From positions 251,707 to 315,706 of the forward strand of contig NZ_KB911579.1 of NCBI RefSeq assembly GCF_000383575.1: 64,000 bases of DNA, given 5' to 3'. The stretch is from Salinispora oceanensis (GTDB taxonomy: Bacteria; Actinomycetota; Actinomycetes; Mycobacteriales; Micromonosporaceae). The notes under the pieces were generated by a model. That model searched no databases. It was not told the origin of the DNA and worked only from the letters and a program-made list of their open reading frames with translations. Position numbers and translations under genes: made by a program. The first letter of the stretch is position 1, and every line of letters starts with the position of its first letter. Positions 35,685 to 48,869 of the stretch are shown piece by piece.

Positions 35685-37823
35685 GTGGCTGACAACCGAC
35701 CCGAGCTTCCTGCACTCAACTGGTCCGACCTCGACCGTCGGGCGGTCGACACGGTCCGCGTGCTGGCCATGGATGCCGTTGAGAAATCCGGCAACGGCCA
35801 TCCCGGCACCGCGATGAGCCTGGCGCCCGCGGCCTACCTACTCTTCAACCGGGTAATGCGCCACAACCCCGCCGACCCGAACTGGCCCGGCCGGGACCGC
35901 TTCGTCCTCTCCGCCGGGCACTCCAGCCTCAGCCTCTACATCCAGCTCTACTTCTCCGGCTACCCGATGAGCCTCGCCGACCTGGAAGGCCTGCGGCAGT
36001 GGGGCTCCCTCACCCCCGGCCACCCCGAGTACGGGCACACCCCGGGAGTGGAGACCACCACCGGCCCCCTCGGGCAGGGCCTGGGTAACGCGGTCGGGAT
36101 GGCGATGGCCGCCCGCCGGGAACGCGGGTTGTTCGACCCCGAGCCGGAGCGCGGCACCTCGCTCTTCGACCACGACATCTGGTGCATCGCCTCCGACGGC
36201 GACATCGAGGAGGGGATCAGCCACGAGGCCAGCGCCCTCGCCGCTCACCAGCAGCTGGGCAACCTCTGCGTGATCTACGACGACAACGAGATCTCGATCG
36301 AGGACGACACCCGGATCGCCAAGAGCGAGGACGTCGTGGCCCGCTACCGGGCGTACGGGTGGCATGTGCAGACCGTCGACTGGCGACGCGGCGACGCGGA
36401 CGAGGGCGACTACCACGAGGACGTGGCCACGCTGTACCGCGCGCTCCTGGCGGCCAAGGCGGAGACCGGCCGGCCGTCGTTCATCGCCCTGCGCACCATC
36501 ATCGGCTGGCCGGCGCCGAACAAGCGCAACACCGGCAAGATCCATGGTTCGGCGCTCGGCGCCCCCGAGGTCGCGGCGACCAAGGAACTCCTCGGCTTCG
36601 ACCCAGAGCGCACCTTCGAGGTTGACGAGGACGTCCTCAAGCACGCCCGCCAGGTACTGGAACGCGGCATCGCCTCCCAGCGCGAATGGACCGAGACCTT
36701 CGAGGCCTGGGGGCGGGCGAACCCGGAGCGGCGGGCGCTCTGGGACCGGCTGGCCCACCGGACCCTGCCGGCGGACTGGACGGACGTCCTACCCACGTTC
36801 CCCGCCGACGCCAAGGGCATCGCCACCCGCGCCGCCTCCGGCAAGGTCCTCGCCGCGCTCGCGCCGGTGCTGCCGGAGCTGTGGGGCGGCTCGGCCGATC
36901 TGGCGGACAGCAACAACACCACCATGAAGGGCGAGCCCTCCTTCATCCCGGCCGAGCACGCCACCAAGGACTTCCCGGGCAACGAGTACGGCCGCACGCT
37001 GCACTTCGGCATCCGCGAGCACGCGATGGCCGCCATCCTCAACGGAATCGCCCTGCACGGCGGCACCCGCCCGTACGGCGGCACCTTCCTCGTCTTCAGC
37101 GACTACATGCGCCCGTCGGTGCGCCTCGCGGCGATGATGAAGCTGCCGGTGACCTACGTCTGGACGCACGACTCGATCGGCCTCGGTGAGGACGGTCCGA
37201 CCCACCAGCCGGTGGAGCAGCTGACCGCGCTGCGGGCCATCCCCGGACTGGACGTGGTACGCCCCGCCGACGCGAACGAGACGGCCTGGGCGTGGCGGCA
37301 GGTCCTGACGCACACCGACCGACCGGCCGCGTTGGCACTGAGCCGCCAGCCGTTGCCGACCCTGGATCGATCCGTGCTCAATAGCGCGGAAGGGGTGGCC
37401 CGCGGCGGGTACGTGCTGGCCGAGGCCACCGGCGGCAAGCCGCAGGTGATCCTCGTCGGCACCGGCTCTGAGGTGCAGCTCTGCCTCACCGCCCGGGAGC
37501 GGCTGGAGGCCGACGGCACCCCCACCCGTGTCGTCTCCATGCCCTGCCAGGAGTGGTTCCGGGCCCAGGATGAGGCGTACCAGGAGTCGGTCCTACCCCG
37601 TGGGGTAAGGGCACGGGTGAGCGTGGAGGCGGGTGTCGCGATGTCCTGGCGGGCCTTCGTCGGTGACTGCGGTGAGAGCATCAGCCTGGAGCACTTCGGG
37701 GCGAGTGCCCCGCACACCGTGCTCTTCGAGGAGTTCGGTTTCACCCCGGACCGGATCGTGGGTGCGGCGCACGCCACGCTGACCCGGGTCGGCGACATCA
37801 TCGGTAATCCGACCGGCAACTGA
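35685..37823 (+). CDS. tkt: Transketolase
   Basis: 712 residues, thiamine diphosphate enzyme of the non-oxidative pentose phosphate pathway. Motifs: GNGHPGTAMSLAP near the N-terminus, TPP/Mg motif GDGDIEEGISHEA to DDNEISIE, the catalytic Glu in EYGRTLHFGIREHAM, and SIGLGEDGPTHQPVEQL. GTG 35685 follows GAGGAG by ten bases and gives the conserved ADNRPELPALNWSDLD start; the frame is open to ATG 35598. First gene of the tkt-tal-pgi-zwf-opcA-pgl run. Confidence 0.97.
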   Translation: MADNRPELPALNWSDLDRRAVDTVRVLAMDAVEKSGNGHPGTAMSLAPAAYLLFNRVMRHNPADPNWPGRDRFVLSAGHSSLSLYIQLYFSGYPMSLADLEGLRQWGSLTPGHPEYGHTPGVETTTGPLGQGLGNAVGMAMAARRERGLFDPEPERGTSLFDHDIWCIASDGDIEEGISHEASALAAHQQLGNLCVIYDDNEISIEDDTRIAKSEDVVARYRAYGWHVQTVDWRRGDADEGDYHEDVATLYRALLAAKAETGRPSFIALRTIIGWPAPNKRNTGKIHGSALGAPEVAATKELLGFDPERTFEVDEDVLKHARQVLERGIASQREWTETFEAWGRANPERRALWDRLAHRTLPADWTDVLPTFPADAKGIATRAASGKVLAALAPVLPELWGGSADLADSNNTTMKGEPSFIPAEHATKDFPGNEYGRTLHFGIREHAMAAILNGIALHGGTRPYGGTFLVFSDYMRPSVRLAAMMKLPVTYVWTHDSIGLGEDGPTHQPVEQLTALRAIPGLDVVRPADANETAWAWRQVLTHTDRPAALALSRQPLPTLDRSVLNSAEGVARGGYVLAEATGGKPQVILVGTGSEVQLCLTARERLEADGTPTRVVSMPCQEWFRAQDEAYQESVLPRGVRARVSVEAGVAMSWRAFVGDCGESISLEHFGASAPHTVLFEEFGFTPDRIVGAAHATLTRVGDIIGNPTGN

Positions 37824-37838
37824 GGGGAGCGCGACGGC

Positions 37839-39017
37839 ATGACGGACAGGCTGGGTGAGCTCACCGCCGCGGGCGTGGCGGTCTGGCTCGATGATCTTTC
37901 ACGGATGCGACTCAGCTCCGGCGGGCTGGACCGGCTGCGCCGGGAGAAGCACCTGGTTGGGGTGACCAGCAACCCGACGATCTTCGCCAAGGCCCTCGGC
38001 GACGCCGAGGAGTACGACTGGCAGCTACACGACCTCGCGATGCGCGGGGTGAGCGTCGAGGAGTCGGTCCGCACTCTCACCGCGTACGACGTGCGCTGGG
38101 CCTGTGACGTGATGCGACCGGCGTACGAGGCGTCGGCGGGGGTGGACGGCCGGGTCTCACTGGAGGTGGACCCGCGGCTGGCGTACGAGACCGACCAGAC
38201 CATCGCCGAGGCGCGGGCGCTCTGGTGGCTGGTGGACCGGCCGAACCTGTTCATCAAGATCCCGGCCACCGAGGCCGGGTTGCCGGCGATCACCGCCGCC
38301 CTGGCCGAGGGGATCAGCGTGAACGTCACCCTGATCTTCGGGCTGGACCGTTACTCGGCGGTCATGGAGGCGTTCCTGACCGGCCTGGAACAGGCAAAGG
38401 CGAACGGCCACGACCTATCCAAGATCGGCTCGGTGGCGTCGTTCTTCGTCTCCCGGGTCGACACCGAGGTCGACAAGCGGCTGGAGAAGATCGGCTCGGA
38501 GCAGGCCAGCAAGCTGCGCGGTCGGGCCGCGATCGCCAATGCCCGGCTGGCCTACGAGCGCTACAGCCAGGTCTTCGCCTCTGACCGGTGGCAGGCCCTC
38601 GCCGACGCCGGGGCGCATCCGCAGCGACCGCTCTGGGCCTCCACATCGACGAAAAACCCGGACTATCGGGACGTGATCTACGTCGAGGAGCTGATCGCCC
38701 CCGGCACCGTCAACACGATGCCGGAACCGGTGATCAACGCTTATGCCGAGCACGGCGAGACCAGCGGCGACACCGTCACCGGCGGCTACGACGAGGCGCG
38801 GGAGGTCTTCGCGGGCCTGGCGGCGGCCGGGGTTGACCTGACCGATGTGATCGACACCCTGGAGCGCGAGGGGGTGGAGAAGTTCGAGGCGAGCTGGAAG
38901 GAACTCCTCGACGGTGTCCGCCGTTCCCTCGCCGCCGCGAACCGCGGCATGAACCACCCCGGCGACGCCGCCACGAAGAACGCGCGGGCCGCCGAGCGGG
39001 CGGGAGGCAACGCGTGA
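37839..39017 (+). CDS. tal: Transaldolase
   Basis: 392 residues, class I aldolase-type enzyme that moves a three-carbon unit between sedoheptulose-7-P and glyceraldehyde-3-P. The Schiff-base Lys is in LFIKIPAT, and [12 protein letters not shown] and [13 protein letters not shown] are typical of the long actinobacterial form. It starts 15 bases after tkt; the stop overlaps the pgi start (GTGA). Confidence 0.97.
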   Translation: MTDRLGELTAAGVAVWLDDLSRMRLSSGGLDRLRREKHLVGVTSNPTIFAKALGDAEEYDWQLHDLAMRGVSVEESVRTLTAYDVRWACDVMRPAYEASAGVDGRVSLEVDPRLAYETDQTIAEARALWWLVDRPNLFIKIPATEAGLPAITAALAEGISVNVTLIFGLDRYSAVMEAFLTGLEQAKANGHDLSKIGSVASFFVSRVDTEVDKRLEKIGSEQASKLRGRAAIANARLAYERYSQVFASDRWQALADAGAHPQRPLWASTSTKNPDYRDVIYVEELIAPGTVNTMPEPVINAYAEHGETSGDTVTGGYDEAREVFAGLAAAGVDLTDVIDTLEREGVEKFEASWKELLDGVRRSLAAANRGMNHPGDAATKNARAAERAGGNA

Positions 39018-40678
39018 GCGAGTCTTTCGGACAGCCCGTTGAGGCCGCTGCCGGCCTCTCGGTGCGCGGGGCAGACGCGGTTGACCAGACCGGGGCCGCC
39101 TCCACCCGGACCGCGGTAACCACGGCCGGGATTCCGGGCCAGCTGGCCGCGAAGGATCCCACGCTCTGGGGGCCGGAGGCGGAGGCCGAGGCGCGGATTC
39201 GGCTGGGTTGGGTCGACACCCACACCCGTAGCCGGGATCTGCTTCCGCAACTCGCCGAGCTGACCTCGGAGCTGGCCGACCTGGATCACGTGGTGCTCTG
39301 CGGGATGGGCGGTTCGTCGCTGGCTCCCGAGGTGATCTCCCGGACGCTCGGCCGGCCGCTGACCATCCTGGACACCACCGATCCGGGCCAGATCCGGACG
39401 GCGCTCGCCGACCGCCTGGAGCGGACCGTCGTCGTGGTGGCCAGCAAGTCCGGTTCGACCGTGGAGACCGACAGCCAGCGACGCGCGTACTGGCAGGCGT
39501 TCCTCGACGCGGGGATGTCCGAGGCGGAGGCCGGGCGGCACTTCGTGATCGTCACCGACCCGGGCTCGCCGCTGGCGGCGACCGCGGCCGAGATGGGCGC
39601 GTTCACGGTGCTGGCCGATCCGAACGTCGGCGGGCGCTTCGCCGCGCTGACCGCGTTCGGACTCGTTCCGACGGCGCTGGCCGGGGTCGAGGTGGCCGAG
39701 CTGCTGGACCAGGCCGAGGCTTTCGCCGGGTCGTTGGCCACCGAGCGGGACAACCCGGCGCTGGCGCTGGGCGCCGCGCTGGGTGCGGCGGCCACCGCCG
39801 GCCGGGACAAGGTGGCGCTGGTCTCGGACGGCAGCGGAATCGACGGGCTCGGTGACTGGGCCGAGCAGTTGATCGCCGAGTCGACCGGCAAGTCCGGGAG
39901 CGGCATCCTGCCGGTCGTCGTCGAGTCGCCGACCAGCCCGGGCGCCACCGGCGAGGACATTCTCACCATCAGCTACGGCGGGGCGCTGACCGCCGGGGAA
40001 CTGAGCGGCGGGGAAGGGCCGGGCAGCACGCCGGACGTGGCGGTCAACGGGCCGTTGGGGGCGCAGTTCCTCGCTTGGGAGTATGCGGTCGCGGTCGCCG
40101 GCGTGGTGCTCGGCATCGACGCGTTCAACCAACCGAACGTCACCGAGAGCAAGGAGAACACCAACAAGATCCTGGCCTCGGGCGCGCCGACGGAGCAGCC
40201 GTCCTTCACCGAGGGCGCGATCGAGGTGTACGCCCCGGCCGGGGTACCGAACGATCTGGCCGGCGCGGTGCGCTGGCTGATCGATGGCGTGGATGACGAC
40301 GGCTACCTCGCGGTCATGGCGTACCTCGACCGCGGGGCCGATGCCGACGCGGCCCGGCTCCGCCCCGCGTTGGCCGAGGCGGCCGGCCCGCCGGTGACCT
40401 TCGGCTGGGGTCCCCGGTTCCTGCACTCCACCGGGCAATATCACAAGGGAGGCCCACAGGTGGGCAGCTTCCTCCAGCTAACCGGTACCGTCGACGTTGA
40501 TCTGCCGGTGCCCGGGAAGCCGTACAGCTTCGGGGAACTGCAGGCGGCGCAGGCCGCCGGCGACCGGCAGGCCCTGGCGGACCGGAAGCGTCCGGTGCTG
40601 CGGCTGCACCTGACCGACCGGTCCGCGGGTGTGGCGCAGCTGTTGGAGGCGGCTGGCGCGCTACCCAAGCGACGATGA
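39014..40678 (+). CDS. pgi: Glucose-6-phosphate isomerase
   Basis: 554 residues. Interconverts glucose-6-P and fructose-6-P. Two SIS domains: [11 protein letters not shown] and [14 protein letters not shown] for phosphate binding, then the Glu/His region [11 protein letters not shown] and [16 protein letters not shown]. The arrangement resembles the Pgi half of tal-pgi fusion proteins of some bacteria; here the two genes are separate but overlap by four bases, so they are translationally coupled. Confidence 0.95.
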   Translation: MSESFGQPVEAAAGLSVRGADAVDQTGAASTRTAVTTAGIPGQLAAKDPTLWGPEAEAEARIRLGWVDTHTRSRDLLPQLAELTSELADLDHVVLCGMGGSSLAPEVISRTLGRPLTILDTTDPGQIRTALADRLERTVVVVASKSGSTVETDSQRRAYWQAFLDAGMSEAEAGRHFVIVTDPGSPLAATAAEMGAFTVLADPNVGGRFAALTAFGLVPTALAGVEVAELLDQAEAFAGSLATERDNPALALGAALGAAATAGRDKVALVSDGSGIDGLGDWAEQLIAESTGKSGSGILPVVVESPTSPGATGEDILTISYGGALTAGELSGGEGPGSTPDVAVNGPLGAQFLAWEYAVAVAGVVLGIDAFNQPNVTESKENTNKILASGAPTEQPSFTEGAIEVYAPAGVPNDLAGAVRWLIDGVDDDGYLAVMAYLDRGADADAARLRPALAEAAGPPVTFGWGPRFLHSTGQYHKGGPQVGSFLQLTGTVDVDLPVPGKPYSFGELQAAQAAGDRQALADRKRPVLRLHLTDRSAGVAQLLEAAGALPKRR

Positions 40679-40709
40679 CGGACAAAACAAAGCGGAGCGA
40701 GGAGATAGC

Positions 40710-42227
40710 GTGACAAACCCGTTACGCGACCCGCAGGATCGACGGCTGCCCCGCATCCCGGAACCCTGTGCTCTGGTCATCTTCGGCGTTACCGGCGACC
40801 TGGCCCGCAAGAAACTCCTACCGGCGGTGTACGACCTCGCCAACCGGGGGCTGCTGCCCCCGAGCTTCGTCGTGCTCGGCTTCGCCCGCCGGGACTGGGG
40901 AGACGGCGACTTCGAGTCCCTCGCCCAGGCGGCGGCGAAGGAACACGCCCGCACGCCCTGGCGGGAAGAGGTGTGGGCGCGGCTGGCCGGAAACATCAAG
41001 TTCGTCGGCGGGTCGTTCGACGACGACGAGGCCTTCGACCAGCTGGCGGGGGTGTTGGCAAAGCTACGCCAGACGCACGGCATCCCCGGCAACGCCGCCT
41101 TCTACTTCGCCATCCCCCCGCCGGCTTTCCCGGTGGTACTCAAACAGCTCGCCCGCACCGGAATGGCGGACAACGCCAGCTCCGGCGGGTGGCGACGAGT
41201 CGTGGTCGAAAAGCCCTTCGGGCACGACCTGCCCTCGGCCAAGGAACTCAACGACCTGGTGGACGATGTCTTCACCCGCCCGGACGTCTTCCGCATCGAC
41301 CACTACCTGGGCAAGGAGACGGTTCAGAACATTCTCGCCCTGCGGTTCGCCAACAACCTCTTCGAACCGTTGTGGAACTCGAGATACGTCGACTCGGTGC
41401 AGATCACCATGGCCGAGGACGTGGGCATCGGCACCCGGGCCGGGTTCTACGATACCGCCGGTGCCGCCCGCGACGTGCTCCAGAACCATCTCCTTCAGCT
41501 CCTCGCGCTGGTGGCGATGGAGGAGCCCACCAGCTTCGCCGCCGACGAGATCCGCGCCGAGAAGCTCAAGGTACTCAAGGCCATCACCCTGCCATCCGAC
41601 GTGGACCAGGGGACTGTACGGGGCCAGTACCTGCCCGGCTGGGTCGGCGGCGAACGCGCGCTCGGCTACCTGGACGAGAAGGGGGTCCCGGCGGACTCGA
41701 CCACCGAGACCTACGTCGCGGTGCAGCTTGGCATCCAGAACCGACGGTGGGCGGGGGTGCCCTTCTACATCCGCGCCGGGAAGCGGATGCCCCGACAGGT
41801 GACCGAGGTCGCGATCATGTTCAAGCAGGCCCCACACCTACCGTTCAACGACGCCGATGTGGAGTCGCTGGGCAACAACCAGCTCGTCATCCGGGTCCAG
41901 CCGGACGAGGGCGTGGTCCTCAAGTTCGGCTCCAAGGTGCCCGGGACCGCGATGGAGGTCCGCGACATCGCGATGGACTTCCAGTACGGCGAGGCGTTCA
42001 CCGAGGCGAGTCCGAAGGCCTACGAGCGGCTGGTGCTGGATGTCCTGATCGGCGACCGGACCCTCTTCCCGGACGCCGCCGAGGTCGAACAGAGCTGGCG
42101 CGTGGTGGACCCGCTGGAGCAGGCGTGGGCGGAGACGAAGCCGGAACCCTACCGGTCCGGTGAGTGGGGTCCTCGCCGCTCCGACGAGATGCTGGCTCGG
42201 ACGGGCCGCGCCTGGCGGCGGGCGTGA
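40710..42227 (+). CDS. zwf: Glucose-6-phosphate dehydrogenase
   Basis: 505 residues. First oxidative pentose phosphate step, producing NADPH. The nucleotide motif is [16 protein letters not shown] and the active site [19 protein letters not shown], with FNDADVES and [10 protein letters not shown] in the C-terminal domain. GTG 40710 follows GAGGAG by five bases, 31 bases after pgi. Followed by its assembly factor gene opcA. Confidence 0.97.
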   Translation: MTNPLRDPQDRRLPRIPEPCALVIFGVTGDLARKKLLPAVYDLANRGLLPPSFVVLGFARRDWGDGDFESLAQAAAKEHARTPWREEVWARLAGNIKFVGGSFDDDEAFDQLAGVLAKLRQTHGIPGNAAFYFAIPPPAFPVVLKQLARTGMADNASSGGWRRVVVEKPFGHDLPSAKELNDLVDDVFTRPDVFRIDHYLGKETVQNILALRFANNLFEPLWNSRYVDSVQITMAEDVGIGTRAGFYDTAGAARDVLQNHLLQLLALVAMEEPTSFAADEIRAEKLKVLKAITLPSDVDQGTVRGQYLPGWVGGERALGYLDEKGVPADSTTETYVAVQLGIQNRRWAGVPFYIRAGKRMPRQVTEVAIMFKQAPHLPFNDADVESLGNNQLVIRVQPDEGVVLKFGSKVPGTAMEVRDIAMDFQYGEAFTEASPKAYERLVLDVLIGDRTLFPDAAEVEQSWRVVDPLEQAWAETKPEPYRSGEWGPRRSDEMLARTGRAWRRA

Positions 42228-42261
42228 CGATCGAACGACGCGAGCAGACCGGGAGGCAGCG

Positions 42262-43275
42262 ATGATCGGCCTGTGGGACACCACCGGCAACGAGGTGGTC
42301 AAGGCGCTCGCTGCCGAGCGGCGCAGCGCCGGCGGGGTGGCCAGTGGCATGGCACTCACCCTGATCGTGGTCGTGGACGAGAAGCGGGTCCGTGAGGCGG
42401 AGGCAGCGGCGACGATCGCTTCCGCCGCCCACCCGTGCCGACTGCTGATCGTGGTTCGTTCCGACGTGGATCGGGACCGGAACCGGCTGGATGCGGAGAT
42501 CGTGGTGGGGGGCCGGCTTGGCCCCGGCGAGGCGGTGGTGGCCCGGATGCACGGGCGGCTGGCCCTACACGCCGAGTCGGTGGTGATGCCGCTGCTGGTG
42601 CCAGATGTACCGGTGGTGACCTGGTGGCACGGGGATCCGCCAGCCGAGATCGCCACCGACTTCCTGGGCGTGGTGGCCGACCGGCGCATCACCGACGCTG
42701 CGCAGGCCGACAACCCGATCGAGGCGTTACGGCAGCGGGCGCACGACTACGCACCCGGCGACACCGACTTGGCCTGGACCCGGGTCACGTTGTGGCGCAC
42801 CCTGGTGGCAGGTGCCTTCGACACCACCGAGGCACAGGTCACCGCGGCGACCGTGGTGGCACCACCAACCGATCCGACGGCGGCGCTGATGCGCGGCTGG
42901 CTCGCCTCCCGACTGGGGATCGACCCCGAGTGGCGGCACACCGACCAGTACTCCCGGATGCATGAGGTGCAATTGCACTGCGCCAACGGCGACGAGCTGA
43001 CCCTGACCCGCAACGACAGCATGGCGGTGTTTCGCCGCACCGGCCAGGAGGACCGTCTTCTGCCGCTGGTGCGCCGGCCGCTCGGCGACGAGCTGGCCGA
43101 GGAGTTACGCCGGCTCGACGCCGACCAGGTATACGCGGAGGCGCTCGGTGCCGCGGCAGGGCTCTCCGGGCTGGAACGCCGTCCCGCGCAGCGGATGCAT
43201 GTCTGGAAGGACCCGGCTCAGGCCGAGCGGGCCGAGGCGGGGATCACTACGCACGCTGGGATCGCGCAGGCATGA
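42262..43275 (+). CDS. opcA: Glucose-6-phosphate dehydrogenase assembly protein OpcA
   Basis: 337 residues, cytoplasmic. OpcA promotes assembly or allosteric activation of Zwf oligomers in cyanobacteria and actinobacteria. Segments such as LWDTTGNEVVKAL at the start and PVVTWWHGDPPAE in the middle match the family. ATG 42262 follows GGGAGG. The stop overlaps the pgl start (ATGA). Confidence 0.94.
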   Translation: MIGLWDTTGNEVVKALAAERRSAGGVASGMALTLIVVVDEKRVREAEAAATIASAAHPCRLLIVVRSDVDRDRNRLDAEIVVGGRLGPGEAVVARMHGRLALHAESVVMPLLVPDVPVVTWWHGDPPAEIATDFLGVVADRRITDAAQADNPIEALRQRAHDYAPGDTDLAWTRVTLWRTLVAGAFDTTEAQVTAATVVAPPTDPTAALMRGWLASRLGIDPEWRHTDQYSRMHEVQLHCANGDELTLTRNDSMAVFRRTGQEDRLLPLVRRPLGDELAEELRRLDADQVYAEALGAAAGLSGLERRPAQRMHVWKDPAQAERAEAGITTHAGIAQA

Positions 43276-44042
43276 GCGAGGCGAGTATCGCGGTCCACGC
43301 CGACGCCGAGCTGCTGGCGCAGGCCGTGGCCGCCCGGTTACTGGTCCGAATCCTCGATGCGCAGACCGGGCGCGGTCAGGCGTCGGTGGTCTTGACCGGC
43401 GGACGGATCGCCGCCGCCGTCTATCGGGCCCTGGCGGCGATGCCCGCCCGTGAGGCGGTCGACTGGTCCCGGGTGGACGTCTGGTGGGGCGACGAGCGGT
43501 TCCTGCCTGAGGGGGATCCGCAGCGCAACGCGACGCAGGCCCGAGCAGCGCTCTTGGACGTGGTGCCGCTGGACCCGGCCCGGGTGCACCCGATGCCGGC
43601 TTCGGACGATCCGACCGGCAGCGACCCAGAGGAGGCCGCCGCCCGGTACGCGGCGGAGCTGGCCCGGGCGGCCCGCCCCGGCACCGCCGTCCTCCCCCAC
43701 TTCGACGTGCTCCTGCTGGGGGTGGGTGAGGACGGGCACGTCGCCTCGGTCTTCCCGGAACATCCGGTGCACTACGAGAGCCGGCCGGTCAGTGCGGTCC
43801 GGGGCAGCCCGAAGCCGCCGCCGATCCGGACCACCCTGACTCTGCCGACGATCAACACCGCGGAGGAGGTGTGGCTGGTCGCCAGCGGGACGGACAAAGC
43901 CCGCGCGGTCGGCCTGGCGCTGGCTGGTGCGGGGCCGGTGCAGCTACCGGCCGCAGGTGTGCGGGGCGTCAACCGCACCCTCTGGCTGCTGGATCGGAGC
44001 GCCGCCGCCGACCTGCCCGCCCGCTTCCGCAGCGTCCGCTGA
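43272..44042 (+). CDS. pgl: 6-phosphogluconolactonase
   Basis: 256 residues, SOL/DevB type. Hydrolyses the lactone made by Zwf. WWGDERFLPEGDPQRN and LLLGVGEDGHVASVFPEH are the conserved active-site regions. Coupled to opcA by a four-base overlap. It ends the plus-strand pentose phosphate operon before two hairpins. Confidence 0.95.
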   Translation: MSEASIAVHADAELLAQAVAARLLVRILDAQTGRGQASVVLTGGRIAAAVYRALAAMPAREAVDWSRVDVWWGDERFLPEGDPQRNATQARAALLDVVPLDPARVHPMPASDDPTGSDPEEAAARYAAELARAARPGTAVLPHFDVLLLGVGEDGHVASVFPEHPVHYESRPVSAVRGSPKPPPIRTTLTLPTINTAEEVWLVASGTDKARAVGLALAGAGPVQLPAAGVRGVNRTLWLLDRSAAADLPARFRSVR

Positions 44043-44044
44043 GC

Positions 44045-44079
44045 TGTCGCCCGCGGCTGCTATACCGCCGCGGGCGACA
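44045..44079. terminator. Hairpin terminator 1 after pgl
   Basis: A 13-bp perfect stem (44045-44057 with 44067-44079, TGTCGCCCGCGGC) and a 9-base loop, three bases after the pgl stop. Confidence 0.8.
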
Positions 44080-44103
44080 CCTCGGACACCTCAGCGGTAA
44101 ACG

Positions 44104-44145
44104 AACCGCGCGCGGCTCGTCCGAAGACGAACCGCGCGCGGTTTT
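44104..44145. terminator. Hairpin terminator 2, between pgl and secG
   Basis: A 12-bp stem AACCGCGCGCGG (44104-44115 with 44132-44143) followed by TTTT on the plus strand. It separates the convergent pgl and secG transcription units and can act on both strands. Confidence 0.8.
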
Positions 44146-44162
44146 GACTCGACGTGCTGGGC

Positions 44163-44423
44163 TCAGCCGACGCTGGACTGCTGTAGCCGCAGCCAGAGCC
44201 CAAGTCCGACGATGCAGGCGAACCAGACGATGCCCACCAGAACGGTGTAGCGGTCCAGGTTCTTCTCGGCGACCGACGACCCAGCCAGGCTGGAGCTGAC
44301 CCCGCCGCCGAACATGCTGGACATCCCACCACCTTTACCCCGGTGTAGCAGGATCAACAAAACGAGCATGAAGCTCGTTATGACCAGCAACACGATCAAC
44401 GTGTACGCGAACCAGATCGGCAT
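44163..44423 (-). CDS. secG: Preprotein translocase subunit SecG
   Basis: 86 residues with two helices (about 8-27 and 62-80). Part of the SecYEG channel in the plasma membrane. The conserved LILLHRGKGGGMSSMFGGG loop and a downstream SLAGSSVAEKNLDR are typical. It follows tpiA by 96 bases on the same strand, the standard actinobacterial order. Confidence 0.95.
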   Translation of the reverse strand: MPIWFAYTLIVLLVITSFMLVLLILLHRGKGGGMSSMFGGGVSSSLAGSSVAEKNLDRYTVLVGIVWFACIVGLGLWLRLQQSSVG

Positions 44424-44519
44424 GGCGGGGGACAGTCCTCTCGTTGCGATCCTCGCCCGAGCAGAACGGGCACGGTGGCACCGACCGGCGGACGGGCGGA
44501 GTCAAGGATAGCGAAGCGA

Positions 44520-45311
44520 TCAGCCGGTGGTGTGCTCCGGGAACCGGCAGATCTTCGCGAACTCCTCAGCGTCCAGGCTGGCGCCGCCGACAAGGGCGCC
44601 ATCCACGTCCGGCTGAGCCATGATGGCGGCCACGTTCGACGACTTGACCGACCCGCCGTACAGGATCCGAACCCGGTCGGCCGTCTCCTGGCCGAAGTGC
44701 CCGGCGAGGCGCTCACGGAGCGCCCCACACACCTCCTGGGCGTCCTCCGGGGTGGCCGTCTTGCCGGTACCGATCGCCCAGACCGGCTCGTACGCGACGA
44801 CAACCTCGGCCATCTGCTCGGCGGTGACCCCCTTGAGGGCGGCGTCGAGCTGGTCGTTGCAGTACGCCACCTGGCCGCCCTGCTCCCGAATGTCCAGCCC
44901 CTCACCCACGCAGAGGATCGGGATGAGGGCATGGGTGAGCGCCGCCTGCACCTTCGCGTTGACGATCGCGTCGTCCTCGTGATGGTTCGCCCGCCGCTCG
45001 GAGTGGCCGACCGCCACATAGGTGCAGCCCAGCTTGGTCAGCATCGGCCCGGCGATGTCACCGGTGTGCGCTCCCGACGCGTGCGGCGAGAGGTCCTGCG
45101 CGCCGTAGCCAACCAGCAGCTTGTCTCCGTCGACGGCGGTCTGCACCGTCCGTAGGTCGGTGAACGGCGGTAGCACCACCGTCTCGACATCGGTGAGCTG
45201 CTTCGCGGTGAGACTCGCGGCGAGCTTCTGCACCAGCAGATTCGCCTCGAGATGGTTGAGGTTCATCTTCCAGTTGCCGGCCATCAGTGGCCGGCGGGTG
45301 GGGTTGGCCAT
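44520..45311 (-). CDS. tpiA: Triosephosphate isomerase
   Basis: 263 residues. GNWKMN (active-site Lys), AVGHSERR (His) and [19 protein letters not shown] (Glu and loop 6) are all intact. It starts directly after the pgk stop with no intergenic base, so they are co-translated. Glycolysis/gluconeogenesis. Confidence 0.97.
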   Translation of the reverse strand: MANPTRRPLMAGNWKMNLNHLEANLLVQKLAASLTAKQLTDVETVVLPPFTDLRTVQTAVDGDKLLVGYGAQDLSPHASGAHTGDIAGPMLTKLGCTYVAVGHSERRANHHEDDAIVNAKVQAALTHALIPILCVGEGLDIREQGGQVAYCNDQLDAALKGVTAEQMAEVVVAYEPVWAIGTGKTATPEDAQEVCGALRERLAGHFGQETADRVRILYGGSVKSSNVAAIMAQPDVDGALVGGASLDAEEFAKICRFPEHTTG

Positions 45312-46511
45312 TCAGCTCTCCAAGGCCGCGATGCCGGGGAGGGTCTTGCCCTCCAGGTACTCAAGACTGGCTCCGCCGCCGGTCGAAATGTGGCTGAACG
45401 CCTGCTCGTCGAGGCCGAGGGCCCGCACCGCGGCGGCGGAGTCGCCGCCGCCGACCACGGTGAACGCGTCCGACTTCGCGATCGCCTCGGCGACGCCGCG
45501 GGTGCCGTGCGCGAAGGCCGCCATCTCGAACACGCCCATCGGGCCGTTCCAGAAGATCGTCCGAGCGTCCCGCAGCGCGGCGGCGAAACCTGCCACCGTC
45601 TCCGGGCCGATGTCGAGCCCGACCCGCTTGCTGGGGATCCCGTCGGCCCGCACCGTGTCGTGCGAAGCGTCGGGGGCGAACGCGTCCGCCGCCACCACGT
45701 CAACCGGAAGCATGATCTTGCCGTCGGCCCGCTCCAGCAGACTGCGGCAGGTCTCGACCATCTCCTCCTCCAACAGCGAGGAGCCCACCTCGTAGCCCTG
45801 GGCCTTGAGGAAGGTGAAGCACATGCCACCACCGACCAGCAGCCGGTCGACCTTCGGCAGCAACGCCTCGATCACCGCCAGCTTGTCGGAGACCTTCGAC
45901 CCACCGAGCACCACCACGTACGGGCGGTCCGGTTCCCCGGTGAGGGTGCCGAGCACCTCCACCTCGCGCAACACCAGCCGGCCCGCCACGTGCGGCAGCC
46001 GGGCCGGCACGTCGTACACGCTGGCGTGCCGCCGGTGCACCGCACCGAACGCGTCGTCCACGTACGCGTCGGCGAGTGCGGCGAGCTGGTCGGCGAAGGC
46101 GCCCCGCTCCGCCTCGTCCTTGCTGGTCTCACCCGGGTTGAACCGAAGGTTTTCCAGCAGGGCGACCTGACCGTCGCCGAGGCCGGCCACGGTGGACCGG
46201 GCTGAGTCGCCAACCGTGTCCTCGGCGAAGTGCACCGGCGCGCCGAGCAGCTCACCGAGCCGCCCGGCGACCGCGCGCAGGCTGAACGCCGGGTCGGGGC
46301 TGCCCTTCGGCCGCCCCAGGTGGGAGCAGACAACCACCTTCGCGCCGGCCTGGACCAACGCGCCAAGGGTCGGCAGTACAGCCCGAATCCGGCCGTCGTC
46401 GGTGATTTGACCAGTCTGCTTGTCGAGCGGGACGTTCAGGTCCGCGCGGACCAACACCCGCCGACCCGTTACCTCCTCGGCGAGCAGGTCGTCGAGGGTG
46501 CGGATAGTCAC
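45312..46511 (-). CDS. pgk: Phosphoglycerate kinase
   Basis: 399 residues. [10 protein letters not shown] near the start, [26 protein letters not shown] and the nucleotide loop [11 protein letters not shown] are typical. Starts with GTG 46511. It lies 52 bases after gap in the gap-pgk-tpiA-secG run. Confidence 0.97.
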   Translation of the reverse strand: MTIRTLDDLLAEEVTGRRVLVRADLNVPLDKQTGQITDDGRIRAVLPTLGALVQAGAKVVVCSHLGRPKGSPDPAFSLRAVAGRLGELLGAPVHFAEDTVGDSARSTVAGLGDGQVALLENLRFNPGETSKDEAERGAFADQLAALADAYVDDAFGAVHRRHASVYDVPARLPHVAGRLVLREVEVLGTLTGEPDRPYVVVLGGSKVSDKLAVIEALLPKVDRLLVGGGMCFTFLKAQGYEVGSSLLEEEMVETCRSLLERADGKIMLPVDVVAADAFAPDASHDTVRADGIPSKRVGLDIGPETVAGFAAALRDARTIFWNGPMGVFEMAAFAHGTRGVAEAIAKSDAFTVVGGGDSAAAVRALGLDEQAFSHISTGGGASLEYLEGKTLPGIAALES

Positions 46512-46563
46512 CGGACCGACCTTCCCTTCGTCACCAGGCCCCCCGCGAGCTGCCTACGCGCAC

Positions 46564-48815
<2,252 letters not shown>

Positions 48816-48869
48816 TGTGCGTCCTCTCACGGACCGGTTCCGGCGTGTCGCCGGAGATTACGTACGTGT